Positions 48,581-58,268 of a stretch of 64,000 nucleotides of DNA are shown here, one piece after another. The translations under genes and the position numbers were made by a program. The number at the start of each line of letters is the position of its first letter. Position 1 is the first letter of the stretch. The stretch is from Phaeobacter sp. B1627 (GTDB taxonomy: Bacteria > Pseudomonadota > Alphaproteobacteria > Rhodobacterales > Rhodobacteraceae), in the NCBI RefSeq assembly GCF_006265095.1, contig NZ_VCNK01000004.1:62001-126000 (forward strand), read 5' to 3'. Below the pieces are notes generated by a model. That model was not told where the DNA came from. It saw only the letters and a program-made list of their open reading frames with translations, and made no database searches.

Positions 48581-50158
48581 TCAGTCGGAAAACAGGTGAC
48601 GCGCCCGCGCAATCTTGAGGGCGACGTCGGGAGCCACGTCGAGAAAGGCTGAAATCGCCTCGGCGTTCTCTTCGACCGGGGCCTGTTCCTGCACCACCCA
48701 GTGGCGGTCGAAGCCCGCATCGCGGATCTGGTCCACTTCGCTATTGATGTCATTGCGGATGGTGGGGAGCAGCCGCTCCAATGTTGCCGAGGGTGTCTGT
48801 TCGCCTGCAAGCCCCACCCGCAGTGCGTGACCAATCAGATAGTCGTCTGAAAAGCTGCAATCGATCCGCAAAATCCGCGTATGCGACCGATCAGAAAAGA
48901 AATCATGCATCAAATCAAGGGCGGCGGGATCCATACAGACGATCAACCGGTTCGTCCCGTAGTATTCAAACAACATGCGGGTCAATGCGCGCCGGTGGCG
49001 TGTGCGCTTTTCCAATGTCTGTTGGATGCCACCAAGATCCGGCAGCGGAGTAGCCTCTTCGTTGAACAGGTATTCGATTGCGGGAATATCGGTATGTTTG
49101 CGGATCTGCTGCAGCAGTCTTTTTGCCACGTGCCATTTCTTGCTGGTGACAATCAGCAGCTCGCGTTCGCGGCCGAGGCTGCTTTCGGTTTCCCAGAACC
49201 GGGGCGCAAAGCGTTTGCCGGTCCGGCCGCGCTCAGACAGGAATTTGAACAGGTTGCGCCCCTCGTTGGAGATCTTGAAGTCCACATCCCGCGCCGCATA
49301 TAGCCGCCCGAGCCGAGACTTCAGGTCTTTGGCGTCGGGACTGATCTTGCGGGCGAACAGAAAATCCTGACTGAGCAGCAGGTCGTAGTGGTCATTGTAG
49401 AATGTGACCGGCATGCCGTAGTCGCTGAACATCAGGAACGTCAGGGTGCGGCATTCGATCTGATCTTCGGGGACCAAATGGCGGACCAGCGTCTGGAAAA
49501 AGGTTTCATCCGGAATCCAGGTGCTGGAAAAAAACCTCATGATATCGCCACGCCTGCGCGCCATCTCGAGGATTGCCTCTGCCGTATTTCGGCGCAGGCA
49601 CCACCATTGGCTGCCGATCTGGATTTGAATATCGGCGGGGATCGCGCGTACCAAGCCCAGTTTCTTCTGCAAGTGATAGGAGAAATAAAACCGGCGCTTC
49701 TGTGTGCGCTCGTTGAAATAGTGGCGGTAGATCAGCCGGTCCTCTTTCATGCCGGTCTTGATCCAGTCGCTTTCGAAATAGTCGAAACTCTCGATGAAAT
49801 CCTTGTCTTGCTGGTCGAGAAAGCTGCGGGCGTATTCTGCGGTCTTGATAGCCATGCAACTGCCGGACAGCATGTAGAAATGGGTGGCGCGCGGAAAATC
49901 CACGACGGCAGTCTGCAAGGTGTTGAGCGTGGCACGCACCAGAGACCATTCGCCCCAGCCACATTTCACCCTCTGTTTGGCAAAAGTGACATTGGGATTT
50001 CCGGCCAGGGCCGCGCGGATGGCGCGATAGTCATCACTTCTGGCACGTGCATCGAAATGGATTGCCATGCAGTCGCCGGTTGCCGTAAGACGCGTGGCTT
50101 GCTCGATGATCGCGTCGGGATCTTTATGGCAGAGCAATATGTAGGCGATCTTTGCCAT
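48581..50158 (-). CDS. GT14-type glycosyltransferase with DUF5928-like C-terminus
   Basis: The product (525 residues from ATG 50158) has an N-terminal core-2/I-branching (GT14) domain of about 1-240: AYILLCHKDPDAI, DCMAIHFDARA, FYMLSGSCMAIKTAEYARSFLDQQDKDFIESFDYF, IQIGSQWWCLRRNTAEAILE and STWIPDETFFQTLVRH. The C-terminal 270 residues look like a second domain (LLIVTSKKWHVAKRLLQQIRKHTDI, RLIVCMDPAALDLMHDFFSD), which I associate with DUF5928, common in Rhodobacteraceae. It probably transfers GlcNAc or a similar sugar. There is no signal peptide, so it acts in the cytoplasm. It is divergent from a sulfotransferase gene. Confidence 0.75.
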   Translation of the reverse strand: MAKIAYILLCHKDPDAIIEQATRLTATGDCMAIHFDARARSDDYRAIRAALAGNPNVTFAKQRVKCGWGEWSLVRATLNTLQTAVVDFPRATHFYMLSGSCMAIKTAEYARSFLDQQDKDFIESFDYFESDWIKTGMKEDRLIYRHYFNERTQKRRFYFSYHLQKKLGLVRAIPADIQIQIGSQWWCLRRNTAEAILEMARRRGDIMRFFSSTWIPDETFFQTLVRHLVPEDQIECRTLTFLMFSDYGMPVTFYNDHYDLLLSQDFLFARKISPDAKDLKSRLGRLYAARDVDFKISNEGRNLFKFLSERGRTGKRFAPRFWETESSLGRERELLIVTSKKWHVAKRLLQQIRKHTDIPAIEYLFNEEATPLPDLGGIQQTLEKRTRHRRALTRMLFEYYGTNRLIVCMDPAALDLMHDFFSDRSHTRILRIDCSFSDDYLIGHALRVGLAGEQTPSATLERLLPTIRNDINSEVDQIRDAGFDRHWVVQEQAPVEENAEAISAFLDVAPDVALKIARARHLFSD

Positions 50159-50295
50159 GTCCGGGACGCAATTCCCTGTTTTTTCGGATTGTTTCCTTGA
50201 TACTGGGGAACGGCACCTGAATAAACCAGATTGTTTTGCATTTGCTGTCAGAGCGGGCAAACTGGGCAAAAGAGTCGAGTAGGGGACATGAATTG

Positions 50296-51114
50296 ATGGG
50301 ATTTCCGGGCACCTGGATGACAGAGAGCCAAAGCGTGGTCTACCGTGTGGTGCCGAAATGCGCCTGCTCCACCATCGGCCAGATCATGTTCTATTCAGAT
50401 CACGGCCGGTTCTTCGAGGGTGACATTCACGATTCCAGGGAAGGGTTGCACAAATGGGCGCAGGACGAGAGCAAGCCGCTGATCGAGGCAAATGTGCAGC
50501 GACACGGGTCCTATGCGTTCACCTGTGTGCGCAATCCCTACACGCGGATCCTCAGCTCTTTCTTTGACAAGATCTGCGGCATTCAGCGAAATGGCCGTCG
50601 CTATCGCGGGAATTTGGTGCCCCGGTTGACCTATGAATACGGCATTGATGTCGGTGGCGACGATGGGGCGCAGGAGTTTGACCAGATCAAGAGCTTTCGC
50701 CGGTTCTTGTTGTTCGCCCGTGACACCGTGCGGTTTCGGCGTCCGATGGATCCGGATATTCACTGGTCCGCGACCTCCGGGCATGTCTCGACCTTCATCA
50801 CGAACGGAGGCCGCTATGACAAGGTTATCTGGACCGAGGCGTTCAACGACGGGATGCAGGAGGTGCTCGATGCGATTGAAACGCCCTATGCGGTCGATCT
50901 CGCGACGATTCCGCGTTTCAACGAGAGCGAAGGCCACGGCCCCAAACGGGCTCATCCGGTCGAGGAGTATTTTGACGACCTGTCAATGCACCTGGTCTAC
51001 GAATTGTACAAACGCGATTTCGAGGTTTTCAAATACGATCCTGAAAATCCCGCAAACAAGATGCCAACCGGCGAAATCGACCTCGATGAAGTACATGCCA
51101 AGCTTGGGGAGTGA
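50296..51114 (+). CDS. Carbohydrate-type sulfotransferase (sulfotransferase family 2)
   Basis: The 272-residue product resembles bacterial sulfotransferase family 2 proteins. The 5'-phosphosulfate loop is VVYRVVPKCACSTIGQIMFY (10-30) and the 3'-phosphate motif is SYAFTCVRNPYTRILSSFFDKI (about 73-95). A further block is SFRRFLLFARDT...HVSTFITNGGRYDKVIWTE. It transfers sulfate from PAPS, most likely to a sugar. It is divergent from the GT14 gene with a 137-nt gap, suggesting joint work on a glycan. The ATG at 50296 is the best start; the frame opens earlier. Confidence 0.8.
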   Translation: MGFPGTWMTESQSVVYRVVPKCACSTIGQIMFYSDHGRFFEGDIHDSREGLHKWAQDESKPLIEANVQRHGSYAFTCVRNPYTRILSSFFDKICGIQRNGRRYRGNLVPRLTYEYGIDVGGDDGAQEFDQIKSFRRFLLFARDTVRFRRPMDPDIHWSATSGHVSTFITNGGRYDKVIWTEAFNDGMQEVLDAIETPYAVDLATIPRFNESEGHGPKRAHPVEEYFDDLSMHLVYELYKRDFEVFKYDPENPANKMPTGEIDLDEVHAKLGE

Positions 51115-51304
51115 GGGACGTCGGGGAGGGGGGCGCTCCCGCCCGCACGGCGATCATCCAAGGTGATCTTGTCCGGTTGGGCGTGGCACCGGGCTGCGCC
51201 CGGTGCAGGGGCCGCCTGAGGAACGCTCTCGCGCCAATTCCACGCCGAGAGATTTCCTTGCGGGGGCGTCAGGCCGGGCGAGCGGCCTGAGCTATTCGTC
51301 TGCG

Positions 51305-53149
51305 TTATTCGTCTTCGGGCAGTTGCCGCACAGCTCCCTTGGCCGCGGATGTTGCCAGCATGGCATAGGCCTTGAGCGCAGTGGAGACCTTGCGCTTGCG
51401 CGGGGCGACCGGTTTCCATCCCTGCGCGTCCTGGGCCGCGCGACGGGTTGCGAGCACCTCGTCCGGCACCGCCAGGTGGATTGTACGATTGGGAATATCG
51501 ATCTCGATCCTGTCGCCCTGTTCGACCAATCCGATGGTGCCGCCTTCGGCCGCCTCGGGCGAGACATGGCCGATCGACAGGCCCGACGTGCCGCCGGAGA
51601 AGCGCCCATCGGTGAGCAGGGCGCAGTCTTTGCCGAGCCCTTTGGATTTCAGGTAGGAGGTCGGGTAGAGCATTTCCTGCATACCCGGCCCGCCACGCGG
51701 GCCTTCATAGCGGATCACCACCACGTCGCCTGCGCTGACCTTGCCGGTCAGAATATCGTTCACCGCCTGATCCTGGCTTTCGCAGACATAGGCCGAGCCG
51801 GTGAATTGCAGGATCGACGCATCAACGCCCGCGGTCTTCACGATACACCCTTCCTGCGCGATATTGCCGAACAACACGGCAAGACCACCGTCCTGGCTGA
51901 AGGCGTGCTCTTTCGACCGGATCACGCCGCCCTTGCGGTCGGTGTCCAGATCCTTGAACCGATTGGACTGGCTGAAGGCCTGTGTGGTGCGGACACCGCC
52001 GGGTGCGGCCTTGAACAAAGACTCTGCCTCTGGATTATTGGCAATGGTGATGTCCCATTTGGCAATCGCCTCGGCCATCGTGCGGCTGTGCACGGTTCCG
52101 GTGTCGCCATGCAGCAGGCCCGCCCGATAGAGTTCGCCGAGAATGGAAAAGATCCCACCGGCACGATGCACGTCTTCCATATGGACGTTTTCGGTATTGG
52201 GCGCGACTTTGCACAGACACGGCACCTTGCGGCTCAGGCGGTCGATGTCCTGCATGCTGAAATCAACCTTGCCTTCATGCGCAATGGCAAGCAGGTGCAG
52301 AACGGTGTTGGTGGACCCCCCCATGGCGATGTCGAGGCTCATCGCGTTCTCGAAGGCCTCAAAAGAGGCGATGTCCCGGGGCAGCAGCCCTTTTTCTTCA
52401 TCGGCATAATGACGTTTGGTGATCTCTACGATCTTGCGACCGGCTTCAAGAAACAGGTTCTTCCTGTCTGCGTGGGTGGCCAGGGTCGAGCCGTTTCCGG
52501 GCAGCGCCAGTCCCAGGGCTTCGGCGAGGCAGTTCATCGAATTCGCGGTGAACATACCTGAGCAGGAGCCGCAGGTCGGGCATGCGTTTTCCTCGATATG
52601 CTGCACCTGAGCGTCGGTCAGCGTCTCGCTGGCGGCGGCAACCATGGCGTCGACCAGATCGATCTTCTTGGCGTCCAGCTCCGCGATATCAATCTTGCCG
52701 GCCTCCATCGGGCCGCCGGACACGAAAATCACGGGAATGTTGAGGCGCATGGCAGCCATCATCATGCCGGGCGTGATCTTGTCGCAATTCGAGATACAGA
52801 CCATGGCGTCGGCGCAATGGGCATTGACCATATATTCTACGCTGTCGGCGATGACTTCGCGCGAGGGCAGGGAATAGAGCATGCCATCGTGACCCATCGC
52901 GATGCCGTCATCCACCGCTATGGTGTTGAATTCCTTGGCGACACCGCCTGCTGCCTCGACCTCGCGGGCGACCATCTGGCCCAGATCCTTCAGGTGGACG
53001 TGACCTGGTACGAATTGCGTGAAAGAATTGACGATGGCGATGATCGGCTTGCCGAAATCGCTGTCGGTCATACCGGTTGCGCGCCAGAGGCCGCGTGCAC
53101 CGGCCATGTTGCGCCCGTGGGTGGAGGTTCTTGATCGGTACATCGGCAT
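51305..53149 (-). CDS. ilvD: Dihydroxy-acid dehydratase
   Basis: The 614-residue iron-sulfur enzyme makes 2-ketoacids in valine, isoleucine and pantothenate synthesis. Cluster ligands are visible in [12 protein letters not shown] and [24 protein letters not shown]. Other marks are [74 protein letters not shown] and the family length. It has a single-gene transcript with about 190 nt behind it, holding a 9-bp GC hairpin (51186-51206) without a T-run. Confidence 0.97.
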   Translation of the reverse strand: MPMYRSRTSTHGRNMAGARGLWRATGMTDSDFGKPIIAIVNSFTQFVPGHVHLKDLGQMVAREVEAAGGVAKEFNTIAVDDGIAMGHDGMLYSLPSREVIADSVEYMVNAHCADAMVCISNCDKITPGMMMAAMRLNIPVIFVSGGPMEAGKIDIAELDAKKIDLVDAMVAAASETLTDAQVQHIEENACPTCGSCSGMFTANSMNCLAEALGLALPGNGSTLATHADRKNLFLEAGRKIVEITKRHYADEEKGLLPRDIASFEAFENAMSLDIAMGGSTNTVLHLLAIAHEGKVDFSMQDIDRLSRKVPCLCKVAPNTENVHMEDVHRAGGIFSILGELYRAGLLHGDTGTVHSRTMAEAIAKWDITIANNPEAESLFKAAPGGVRTTQAFSQSNRFKDLDTDRKGGVIRSKEHAFSQDGGLAVLFGNIAQEGCIVKTAGVDASILQFTGSAYVCESQDQAVNDILTGKVSAGDVVVIRYEGPRGGPGMQEMLYPTSYLKSKGLGKDCALLTDGRFSGGTSGLSIGHVSPEAAEGGTIGLVEQGDRIEIDIPNRTIHLAVPDEVLATRRAAQDAQGWKPVAPRKRKVSTALKAYAMLATSAAKGAVRQLPEDE

Positions 53150-53273
53150 ATCGTCGTTCCCTTTTTGCCCACAGGGACACTATTCGCGCAACAAAGGCAA
53201 CATGTCGGGGGCGCTTTCGGTTCGTATAGAACGATATGGTCCGATTCCCGCAGAGGTGCAACCGCACGCAGGT

Positions 53274-54437
53274 TCAGGCGGCCTTGCGGGCCATCACGTA
53301 AAACACGGCATATCCGATGATCAGGGCCCAAAAGGGCGCGCCAATTCCCCAGAACCCAACCCCGGACAGCGCGATCATGAAGGTCACGAGGCCGGATTCG
53401 CGGGTGTCGTCAGCCGCCAGAGCGCGGGACAGGCTGGTGGCGATGGTGCCCAAAAGCGCGAGCCCCGCAATCGCGGCGACCAAGGCAGGCGGGGCCAGCA
53501 AGAACACTCCGATGACCGCTGCGCCACCTAGCCCCACGAGGCAGTAGATCAGCCCGGCAATCACCGCGGCAAGATATCGGGTCCGAAGGTCTTCATCGGC
53601 TTCCGGCCCCGCACAGATCGCGGCGGTGATCGCGGCGAGGTTGAAACAATAGCCGCCAAAGGGCGCCAGCAGTACGGACGCAAGGCCAGTGACAATCAGG
53701 GCGAATGAGACCGGCGGCCTGTAGCCGGCGGCGCGCAATGTCACCACGCCGGGGATGTTCTGCGAACACATGGTCACCACATAAAGCGGCAGGCCGATGC
53801 CCAGCAGCACCGACCAGTTGAAGCTGGGCATGACAAAGACCGGAGCGGTGACCGAGATATCCAGCGCGTCGGGACTGGCGAATTGTCCGGACAGGGCCGT
53901 GATCGAAACCCCGACGAGCAACGTCACGGGGATCGTATAGCGCGGCATCATCAGCCTGCCGAGGAGATAGCTGAGGGCCATGGCTCCGACGAGGGCAGTG
54001 TCGCTGGCGAGGGCCTGAAAGGCGGCGAGGCCGAAGGGGAACAATACCCCTGCCAGCAACGCATTGGCCAGATGGTCCGGGATCAATCGGGCCAGGCGTT
54101 CGAACCATCCGGACGCCCCGGTCAGGGCAAGGAGGGCACCGCAGAACAGAAAGGCACCGATGGCGTCCGGCAAGGCAACCCCGTCAAGCCCCGTGGCCAG
54201 AAGCGCGGCGCCGGGAGTCGACCAGGCCGTCAGCACCGGCATCCGGCTGCCAAGGGACAGCACCAGCGTGGTGAGCCCCATGCCCAAGCCGAGTGCCATC
54301 ATCCAGCTTGCCGCTTGTTCCTGTGTCGCATCGACGGCGGCAATGGCCTGAAAGATAATGGCGACGGAACTGGTATAGCCCACCAATACGACGATCAGCC
54401 CGGCGGTCAGATGCGAAGCTTTGAGGGCGCGTAACAT
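53274..54437 (-). CDS. benE: BenE-family benzoate/proton-type transporter
   Basis: The product (387 residues from ATG 54437) has 11-12 membrane helices. Family motifs are LTAGLIVVLVGYTSSVAIIFQA, AWSTPGAALLATG, YVVTMCSQNIPGVVTLRAAGYRPPVS and PFGGYCFNLAAITAAICAGPEA. BenE proteins import benzoate in Acinetobacter. No benzoate-degradation gene is next to it, so the true substrate may be another aromatic or organic acid. It is divergent from a XRE-cupin regulator with a shared operator, so regulator and transporter are likely to respond to one ligand. Confidence 0.88.
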   Translation of the reverse strand: MLRALKASHLTAGLIVVLVGYTSSVAIIFQAIAAVDATQEQAASWMMALGLGMGLTTLVLSLGSRMPVLTAWSTPGAALLATGLDGVALPDAIGAFLFCGALLALTGASGWFERLARLIPDHLANALLAGVLFPFGLAAFQALASDTALVGAMALSYLLGRLMMPRYTIPVTLLVGVSITALSGQFASPDALDISVTAPVFVMPSFNWSVLLGIGLPLYVVTMCSQNIPGVVTLRAAGYRPPVSFALIVTGLASVLLAPFGGYCFNLAAITAAICAGPEADEDLRTRYLAAVIAGLIYCLVGLGGAAVIGVFLLAPPALVAAIAGLALLGTIATSLSRALAADDTRESGLVTFMIALSGVGFWGIGAPFWALIIGYAVFYVMARKAA

Positions 54438-54471
54438 GGGCTGGCCTTTCAGCAAGGGGGGACGTACTGTG

Positions 54472-54520
54472 TTTGTGCGCTATAGCGCTCAGATCACAAT
54501 TGAGCGTTATAGCGCACAAA
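54472..54520. promoter_or_regulatory. Large inverted-repeat operator between benE and the XRE regulator
   Basis: TTTGTGCGCTATAGCGCTCA (54472-54491), 9 nt, then TGAGCGTTATAGCGCACAAA (54501-54520) form 20-bp arms with one mismatch. Each arm itself holds a GCGCTATAGCGC-like palindrome (one imperfect in the right arm), giving two dimer sites. It is placed 35 nt from the benE start and 69 nt from the regulator start, so a bound regulator would cover both promoters. Confidence 0.8.
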
Positions 54521-54588
54521 CGGCAAGGGAAATGTTGCGACGAGATCGTTTCGCCCGGCCGCAGAGTGAGCGAACGGAGGATCGGCGC

Positions 54589-55137
54589 ATGCGAGAAGAC
54601 CTGATTGGGGCCAACCTTCGCCAGCTCCGCAAGGCTGCTGGCCTGAGCCTGAGCTCTGCGGCGGAGCTGACCGGCGTCAGCAAGGCAATGCTGGGCCAGA
54701 TCGAGCGGGGCGAGTCCAGCCCGACCATCGCGACCCTGTGGAAGATCACGCGCGGGTTTCACCTTCCCCTGACCGCGTTGATCGAGGGCGCCTGTCCGGA
54801 TGCGGGCCGTGGCGGAACGATCGAATTTCCGGGCAGCCTTTCCGTGACCCCGGTGTTTCCGTTCGATCCCACATTTCGCAGCGAGACGTTTCTGGTAGGC
54901 CTCGATGCGGGGCAGAGCCACGACAGCCGGGCCCATGATCAGGGCGTGATCGAGGAAATTCTGGTGCATCGTGGGGTTCTGGAACTCAGAACAGTGGATG
55001 AGTGGCAGAGCCTGTCACCTGGATCAGGCGTCCGGTTTCGGGCGGATCAACCTCACGGATACCGCGCCGGTTCCGAGGGCGCGGCTTTTTACAACACCCT
55101 GCATTATCCGGCGCCGCTGGCCCTGCAGAGCAATTGA
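54589..55137 (+). CDS. XRE-family regulator with C-terminal cupin domain
   Basis: The 182-residue product has an N-terminal XRE HTH (about 6-60: IGANLRQLRKAAGLSLSSAAELTGVSKAMLGQIERGESSPTIATLWKITRGFHLPLTALIE) and a C-terminal cupin (about 85-180) that would bind an effector. ATG 54589 has an ACGGAGG-type ribosome site 9 nt upstream. It is divergent from benE and 15 nt ahead of a DMT transporter, both likely targets. The inverted repeat upstream suggests autoregulation. Confidence 0.9.
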   Translation: MREDLIGANLRQLRKAAGLSLSSAAELTGVSKAMLGQIERGESSPTIATLWKITRGFHLPLTALIEGACPDAGRGGTIEFPGSLSVTPVFPFDPTFRSETFLVGLDAGQSHDSRAHDQGVIEEILVHRGVLELRTVDEWQSLSPGSGVRFRADQPHGYRAGSEGAAFYNTLHYPAPLALQSN

Positions 55138-55152
55138 AAGACGAAGCATTTC

Positions 55153-56013
55153 ATGACTGATACTTTGCGAGGGAGCCTCCTGATGGGGCTCGCGATGGCC
55201 GCGTTTGCGGTTGAGGACATGATCATCAAGACGGTCGCAGAGGCGATGCCCACCGGGCAGGTCCTGATCCTCTTCGGCCTCGGTGGCATGGCGATATTCG
55301 GGGCAATGGCGCGTGCGCAAGGCAGCTCTCTCTGGCACCCGGGGTTCTGCACGCGCCCGCTGATCTGGCGCGCTGTGGCAGAGGTCTCCGGGCGGCTCTT
55401 CTTCACCCTTGCCATCGTGTTGGCGCCCCTGTCGCTGGCCTCGGCCATCCTGCAGGCAACGCCGCTGGTCGTGACAGCGGGGGCGGTCGTGTTCTTCGGC
55501 GCCCGGGTGGGGTGGCGGCGTTGGCTTGCCATCGGGATCGGCTTCGTCGGGGTTCTCATGATCCTGCGGCCGGGCATGAGCGGCTTTGAGGCGACCTCTC
55601 TCCTGGCTGTCGCTGGCATGCTCGGATTCGCGGGCCGTGATCTGGCAACCCGGGCGGCGCCCAGGACGATGACCAACGCGCAACTGGGGGTGTTCGGTTT
55701 CGCGATGCTGACGGTTGCGGGCATCATCGCGTTGTGCTGGACGGGCGGCGCAGTCTGGCCCACGGCGGCCCAGGCCATGGCACTGGGGGCCGCCGTCGCG
55801 GTCGGGGTTCTGGCCTATATGGCCCTGACGGGCGCAATGCGGCTGGGGGAGATCTCGGTCGTGGCGCCGTTCCGATACACCCGGTTGGTGTTCGCGATGG
55901 CGCTGGGCATTCTGGTCTTTGGCGAGCAACCTGACCTGATGACCCTGCTTGGATCGCTTGTGGTGGTGGGAAGCGGCATATTCACCCTGATCCGCAGCCG
56001 CAAACCCGAGTGA
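55153..56013 (+). CDS. DMT/EamA-family transporter
   Basis: The 286-residue protein has ten membrane helices in two EamA repeats (about 8-135 and 145-280). Typical blocks are FFTLAIVLAPLSLASAILQATPLVVTAGAVVFFGARVGWRRWLAIGIGFVGVLMIL and RLGEISVVAPFRYTRLVFAMALGILVFGEQPDLMTLLGSLVVVGSGIF. The start is 15 nt after the XRE-cupin regulator, so they form one operon. The substrate is unknown; it could export a product related to the BenE substrate. Confidence 0.88.
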   Translation: MTDTLRGSLLMGLAMAAFAVEDMIIKTVAEAMPTGQVLILFGLGGMAIFGAMARAQGSSLWHPGFCTRPLIWRAVAEVSGRLFFTLAIVLAPLSLASAILQATPLVVTAGAVVFFGARVGWRRWLAIGIGFVGVLMILRPGMSGFEATSLLAVAGMLGFAGRDLATRAAPRTMTNAQLGVFGFAMLTVAGIIALCWTGGAVWPTAAQAMALGAAVAVGVLAYMALTGAMRLGEISVVAPFRYTRLVFAMALGILVFGEQPDLMTLLGSLVVVGSGIFTLIRSRKPE

Positions 56014-56108
56014 GGCAACCTCCGCCATTGCATAGACCGCAGAATCCGCAGGCTTTCGGTGTCAGGTGATCTTGCGCAGGACCGCTTGCCGCCTTACATC
56101 TGCGCCCC

Positions 56109-56585
56109 ATGGCCCAAGCAAAGACAGACCCGAATTACAAAGTTATTGCCGAGAATCGCCGCGCGCGATTTGACTACGCGATCGAACGGGATCTCGAGTG
56201 CGGCATCATGCTTGAGGGGTCCGAGGTCAAATCCCTGCGGGCCGGGGGATCCAATATAGCGGAATCCTACGCGACTGTGGACAACGGCGAACTGTGGTTG
56301 GTGAATTCCTACATTGCACCCTATGAGCAGGCCAAGATGTTCAAGCATGAGGAACGTCGCCGCCGCAAGTTGCTGGTGTCGCGCAAGGAGCTGGCCGACC
56401 TGTGGAACGCGACGCAGCGCAAGGGCATGACGCTGGTGCCGCTGGTGCTCTACTTCAACCACCGGGGCCGGGCGAAACTCAAGATCGGTATCGCCAAGGG
56501 CAAGAAGAACCACGACAAGCGCGAGGCGCAGGCCAAGCGGGATTGGTCACGCCAGAAACAACGCCTGTTGAAGGACCATAGCTGA
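56109..56585 (+). CDS. smpB: SsrA-binding protein SmpB
   Basis: The 158-residue protein brings tmRNA to stalled ribosomes. Signatures are [103 protein letters not shown], and the basic C-terminal tail ending [12 protein letters not shown]. ssrA is not in the window. A hairpin terminator lies 55 nt downstream. Confidence 0.96.
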   Translation: MAQAKTDPNYKVIAENRRARFDYAIERDLECGIMLEGSEVKSLRAGGSNIAESYATVDNGELWLVNSYIAPYEQAKMFKHEERRRRKLLVSRKELADLWNATQRKGMTLVPLVLYFNHRGRAKLKIGIAKGKKNHDKREAQAKRDWSRQKQRLLKDHS

Positions 56586-56640
56586 CCCTTTGGGGGCCCA
56601 GTCGCGCGCTCCAGTCACAGGTTCCAGTCGATAGCATGCA

Positions 56641-56664
56641 AAAAGGCCCCTCGCGGAGCCTTTT
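56641..56664. terminator. Bidirectional terminator between smpB and mlaC
   Basis: AAAAGGC...GCCTTTT has an inner CC/GG pair and a TCGC loop. T-runs on both strands allow it to end smpB rightwards and mlaA-mlaC leftwards. Confidence 0.8.
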
Positions 56665-56715
56665 GAGATGTGTCTAGATCAGAAACTCGACGCCGGGCCC
56701 CAGGGGGCGCGGCAA

Positions 56716-57306
56716 TCAGCTGAGTTTCTTGAGATCCGCGATCATCTTGTCAATGTCGCCGCCATGGCCGTCGATCATGGCCCCGATTTCAGTGCGTTCG
56801 GTCAACAGAAGGTTCACACCCTCGATGAACATATTGAAAAAGAGATCCTGGCCGGAACGGTCGGACACATGGAAGGTCACTTCGAACGGAGACTGGCCGC
56901 GCAAATAGGCTATGCAGGAGACCTCGTACCACTTTTTGACCTTCTTGACGCTGGATACTTCGAGGCGGCCGCCAATGAATTCGCGAAAACGACTGCCATA
57001 TTTGCGGGCAATATAGCCTTGGAAGGCATCCGAAAATGCGCGTTTCTGGCCATTGCTGGCGCGGCGTGCATCCACACCCATCGCATAGGCTGCGATATAG
57101 GACGTGTCACTGTAGCGCTGGAAAATGCGCTCGAACTCGCGATACATCGCCCCTTCGGATTTGCCCGAGGCGATGACGCCGTTGATGTCAACGACCAGGC
57201 GGTTGATCAGGTCTGAGGCCGAACTCTCGTTCAGAGCCAGGGCAGGTCCCGCAACCGCGGTGGTGCCAAGGGCGCTCAGGGTGGCCAGAAATGTACGGCG
57301 ATGCAT
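56716..57306 (-). CDS. mlaC: MlaC-type periplasmic phospholipid-binding protein
   Basis: The 196-residue product has a signal peptide with a twin-Arg start (MHRRTFLATLSALGTTAVAGPALA). The MlaC/Ttg2D fold includes LINRLVVDINGVIASG, MYREFERIFQRYSDTSYIAAYAMGVDAR, FSDAFQGYIARKYGSRFREF and DLFFNMFIEGVNLLLTERTEIGAMIDGHGGDIDKMIADLKK. It carries phospholipids between MlaA at the outer membrane and the inner-membrane complex. It starts 2 nt after mlaA. The mlaFEDB genes are not here. Confidence 0.92.
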   Translation of the reverse strand: MHRRTFLATLSALGTTAVAGPALALNESSASDLINRLVVDINGVIASGKSEGAMYREFERIFQRYSDTSYIAAYAMGVDARRASNGQKRAFSDAFQGYIARKYGSRFREFIGGRLEVSSVKKVKKWYEVSCIAYLRGQSPFEVTFHVSDRSGQDLFFNMFIEGVNLLLTERTEIGAMIDGHGGDIDKMIADLKKLS

Positions 57307-57308
57307 GG

Positions 57309-58070
57309 TTAGAACCCTCCGGTATCTAGTTCGAACGGATCGATTTCGGCGCTGGCGTCTTCCTGACCCAGACCGAAGCGGCGGTTTTGCAGATAGATCT
57401 GGCGGCTTTGGGCATAGCTGTCCGCGCTCTCGTAGAGAATCGAGTCGATGGTGTCGGAGTATGTGCCACGATTCCCGAGCTGATCCACGATCTTGGCGGG
57501 AATATCCAGATCTTCGGCGGGATTGTTCTCAAGCTGGCTGAGCGGGTTGGTGAAAAAATCGACAAATATGCCAACGGCGTCCCGTGTCGTGGAGGGGCCA
57601 AAGCCCGGAAGCTCGACATAGGCCCCCTCGCCAGCGCCCCAGATGTGCAGGGTCTCGCCAAAATCGGTGCGTGCCGGCGCCATCTTGAAATCCGTGGCAG
57701 GATCACCCAGACCGCCGATGCCGAAAATCGTATTCACGACAAAGCGGCCAAGTGCCTGGCCAGCGCCCTTGATATTTCCCTGCAGCAGGTAGTTCACCGC
57801 ATCGCCCGGCTTGGAGAGGTTTTCAGCGAAATTGCCAAAAGCGGTCACCATATCCGGGGGCACAATCGTCACATAGCCCTTGGAGGCGGGGCGGAAGGCA
57901 TAGCGGTCCAGACCTTTGTTGAACTGGTGGATGGACCGGTTTGTGGTCTCGTAGGGGTCGAAGATCTCGCCGTTGGCGCGGGCGACGGGATCCTGTGTGG
58001 CACAGGCCGACGTCAAAACTGTCGTCGAGAGCGCCACAATGAGTACGGGTTTTTTCAACACTTCAATCAT
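57309..58070 (-). CDS. mlaA: MlaA/VacJ outer-membrane lipoprotein
   Basis: The product (253 residues from ATG 58070) has a lipoprotein signal with TSAC lipobox. The MlaA domain has DPYETTNRSIHQFNKGLDRYAFRPASKGYV, LSKPGDAVNYLLQGNIKGAGQALGRFVVNTIFGIGGLGDPA, DFGETLHIWGAGEGAYVELPGFGPSTTRDAVG and a C-terminal YESADSYAQSRQIYLQNRR. It takes misplaced phospholipids out of the outer leaflet. Operon mlaA-mlaC. A longer in-frame start at 58127 would hide the lipobox. Confidence 0.94.
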   Translation of the reverse strand: MIEVLKKPVLIVALSTTVLTSACATQDPVARANGEIFDPYETTNRSIHQFNKGLDRYAFRPASKGYVTIVPPDMVTAFGNFAENLSKPGDAVNYLLQGNIKGAGQALGRFVVNTIFGIGGLGDPATDFKMAPARTDFGETLHIWGAGEGAYVELPGFGPSTTRDAVGIFVDFFTNPLSQLENNPAEDLDIPAKIVDQLGNRGTYSDTIDSILYESADSYAQSRQIYLQNRRFGLGQEDASAEIDPFELDTGGF

Positions 58071-58268
58071 GCCCACTATTTCCGGTTTCTCGCGGCGCTC
58101 ATGGGCCGTTCCTAAACTACGTGTCACTTAACAACCTCTGGCCGTGATCCCAGACCAGTACCCGGCAAACCGCCGCTGTGTGGCAGATTTGGAACAGATA
58201 CCCGTCACTCTTTTAAAACGAATTCGTGACCATATAAGGGGGTCCAGGGCAAGATCTACTAGGTAGGT

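Noticed and set aside
51186-51206. GCACCGGGC/GCCCGGTGC hairpin downstream of ilvD
   Set aside because: It has a 9-bp perfect stem but no T-run on either strand, so I do not call it a terminator.
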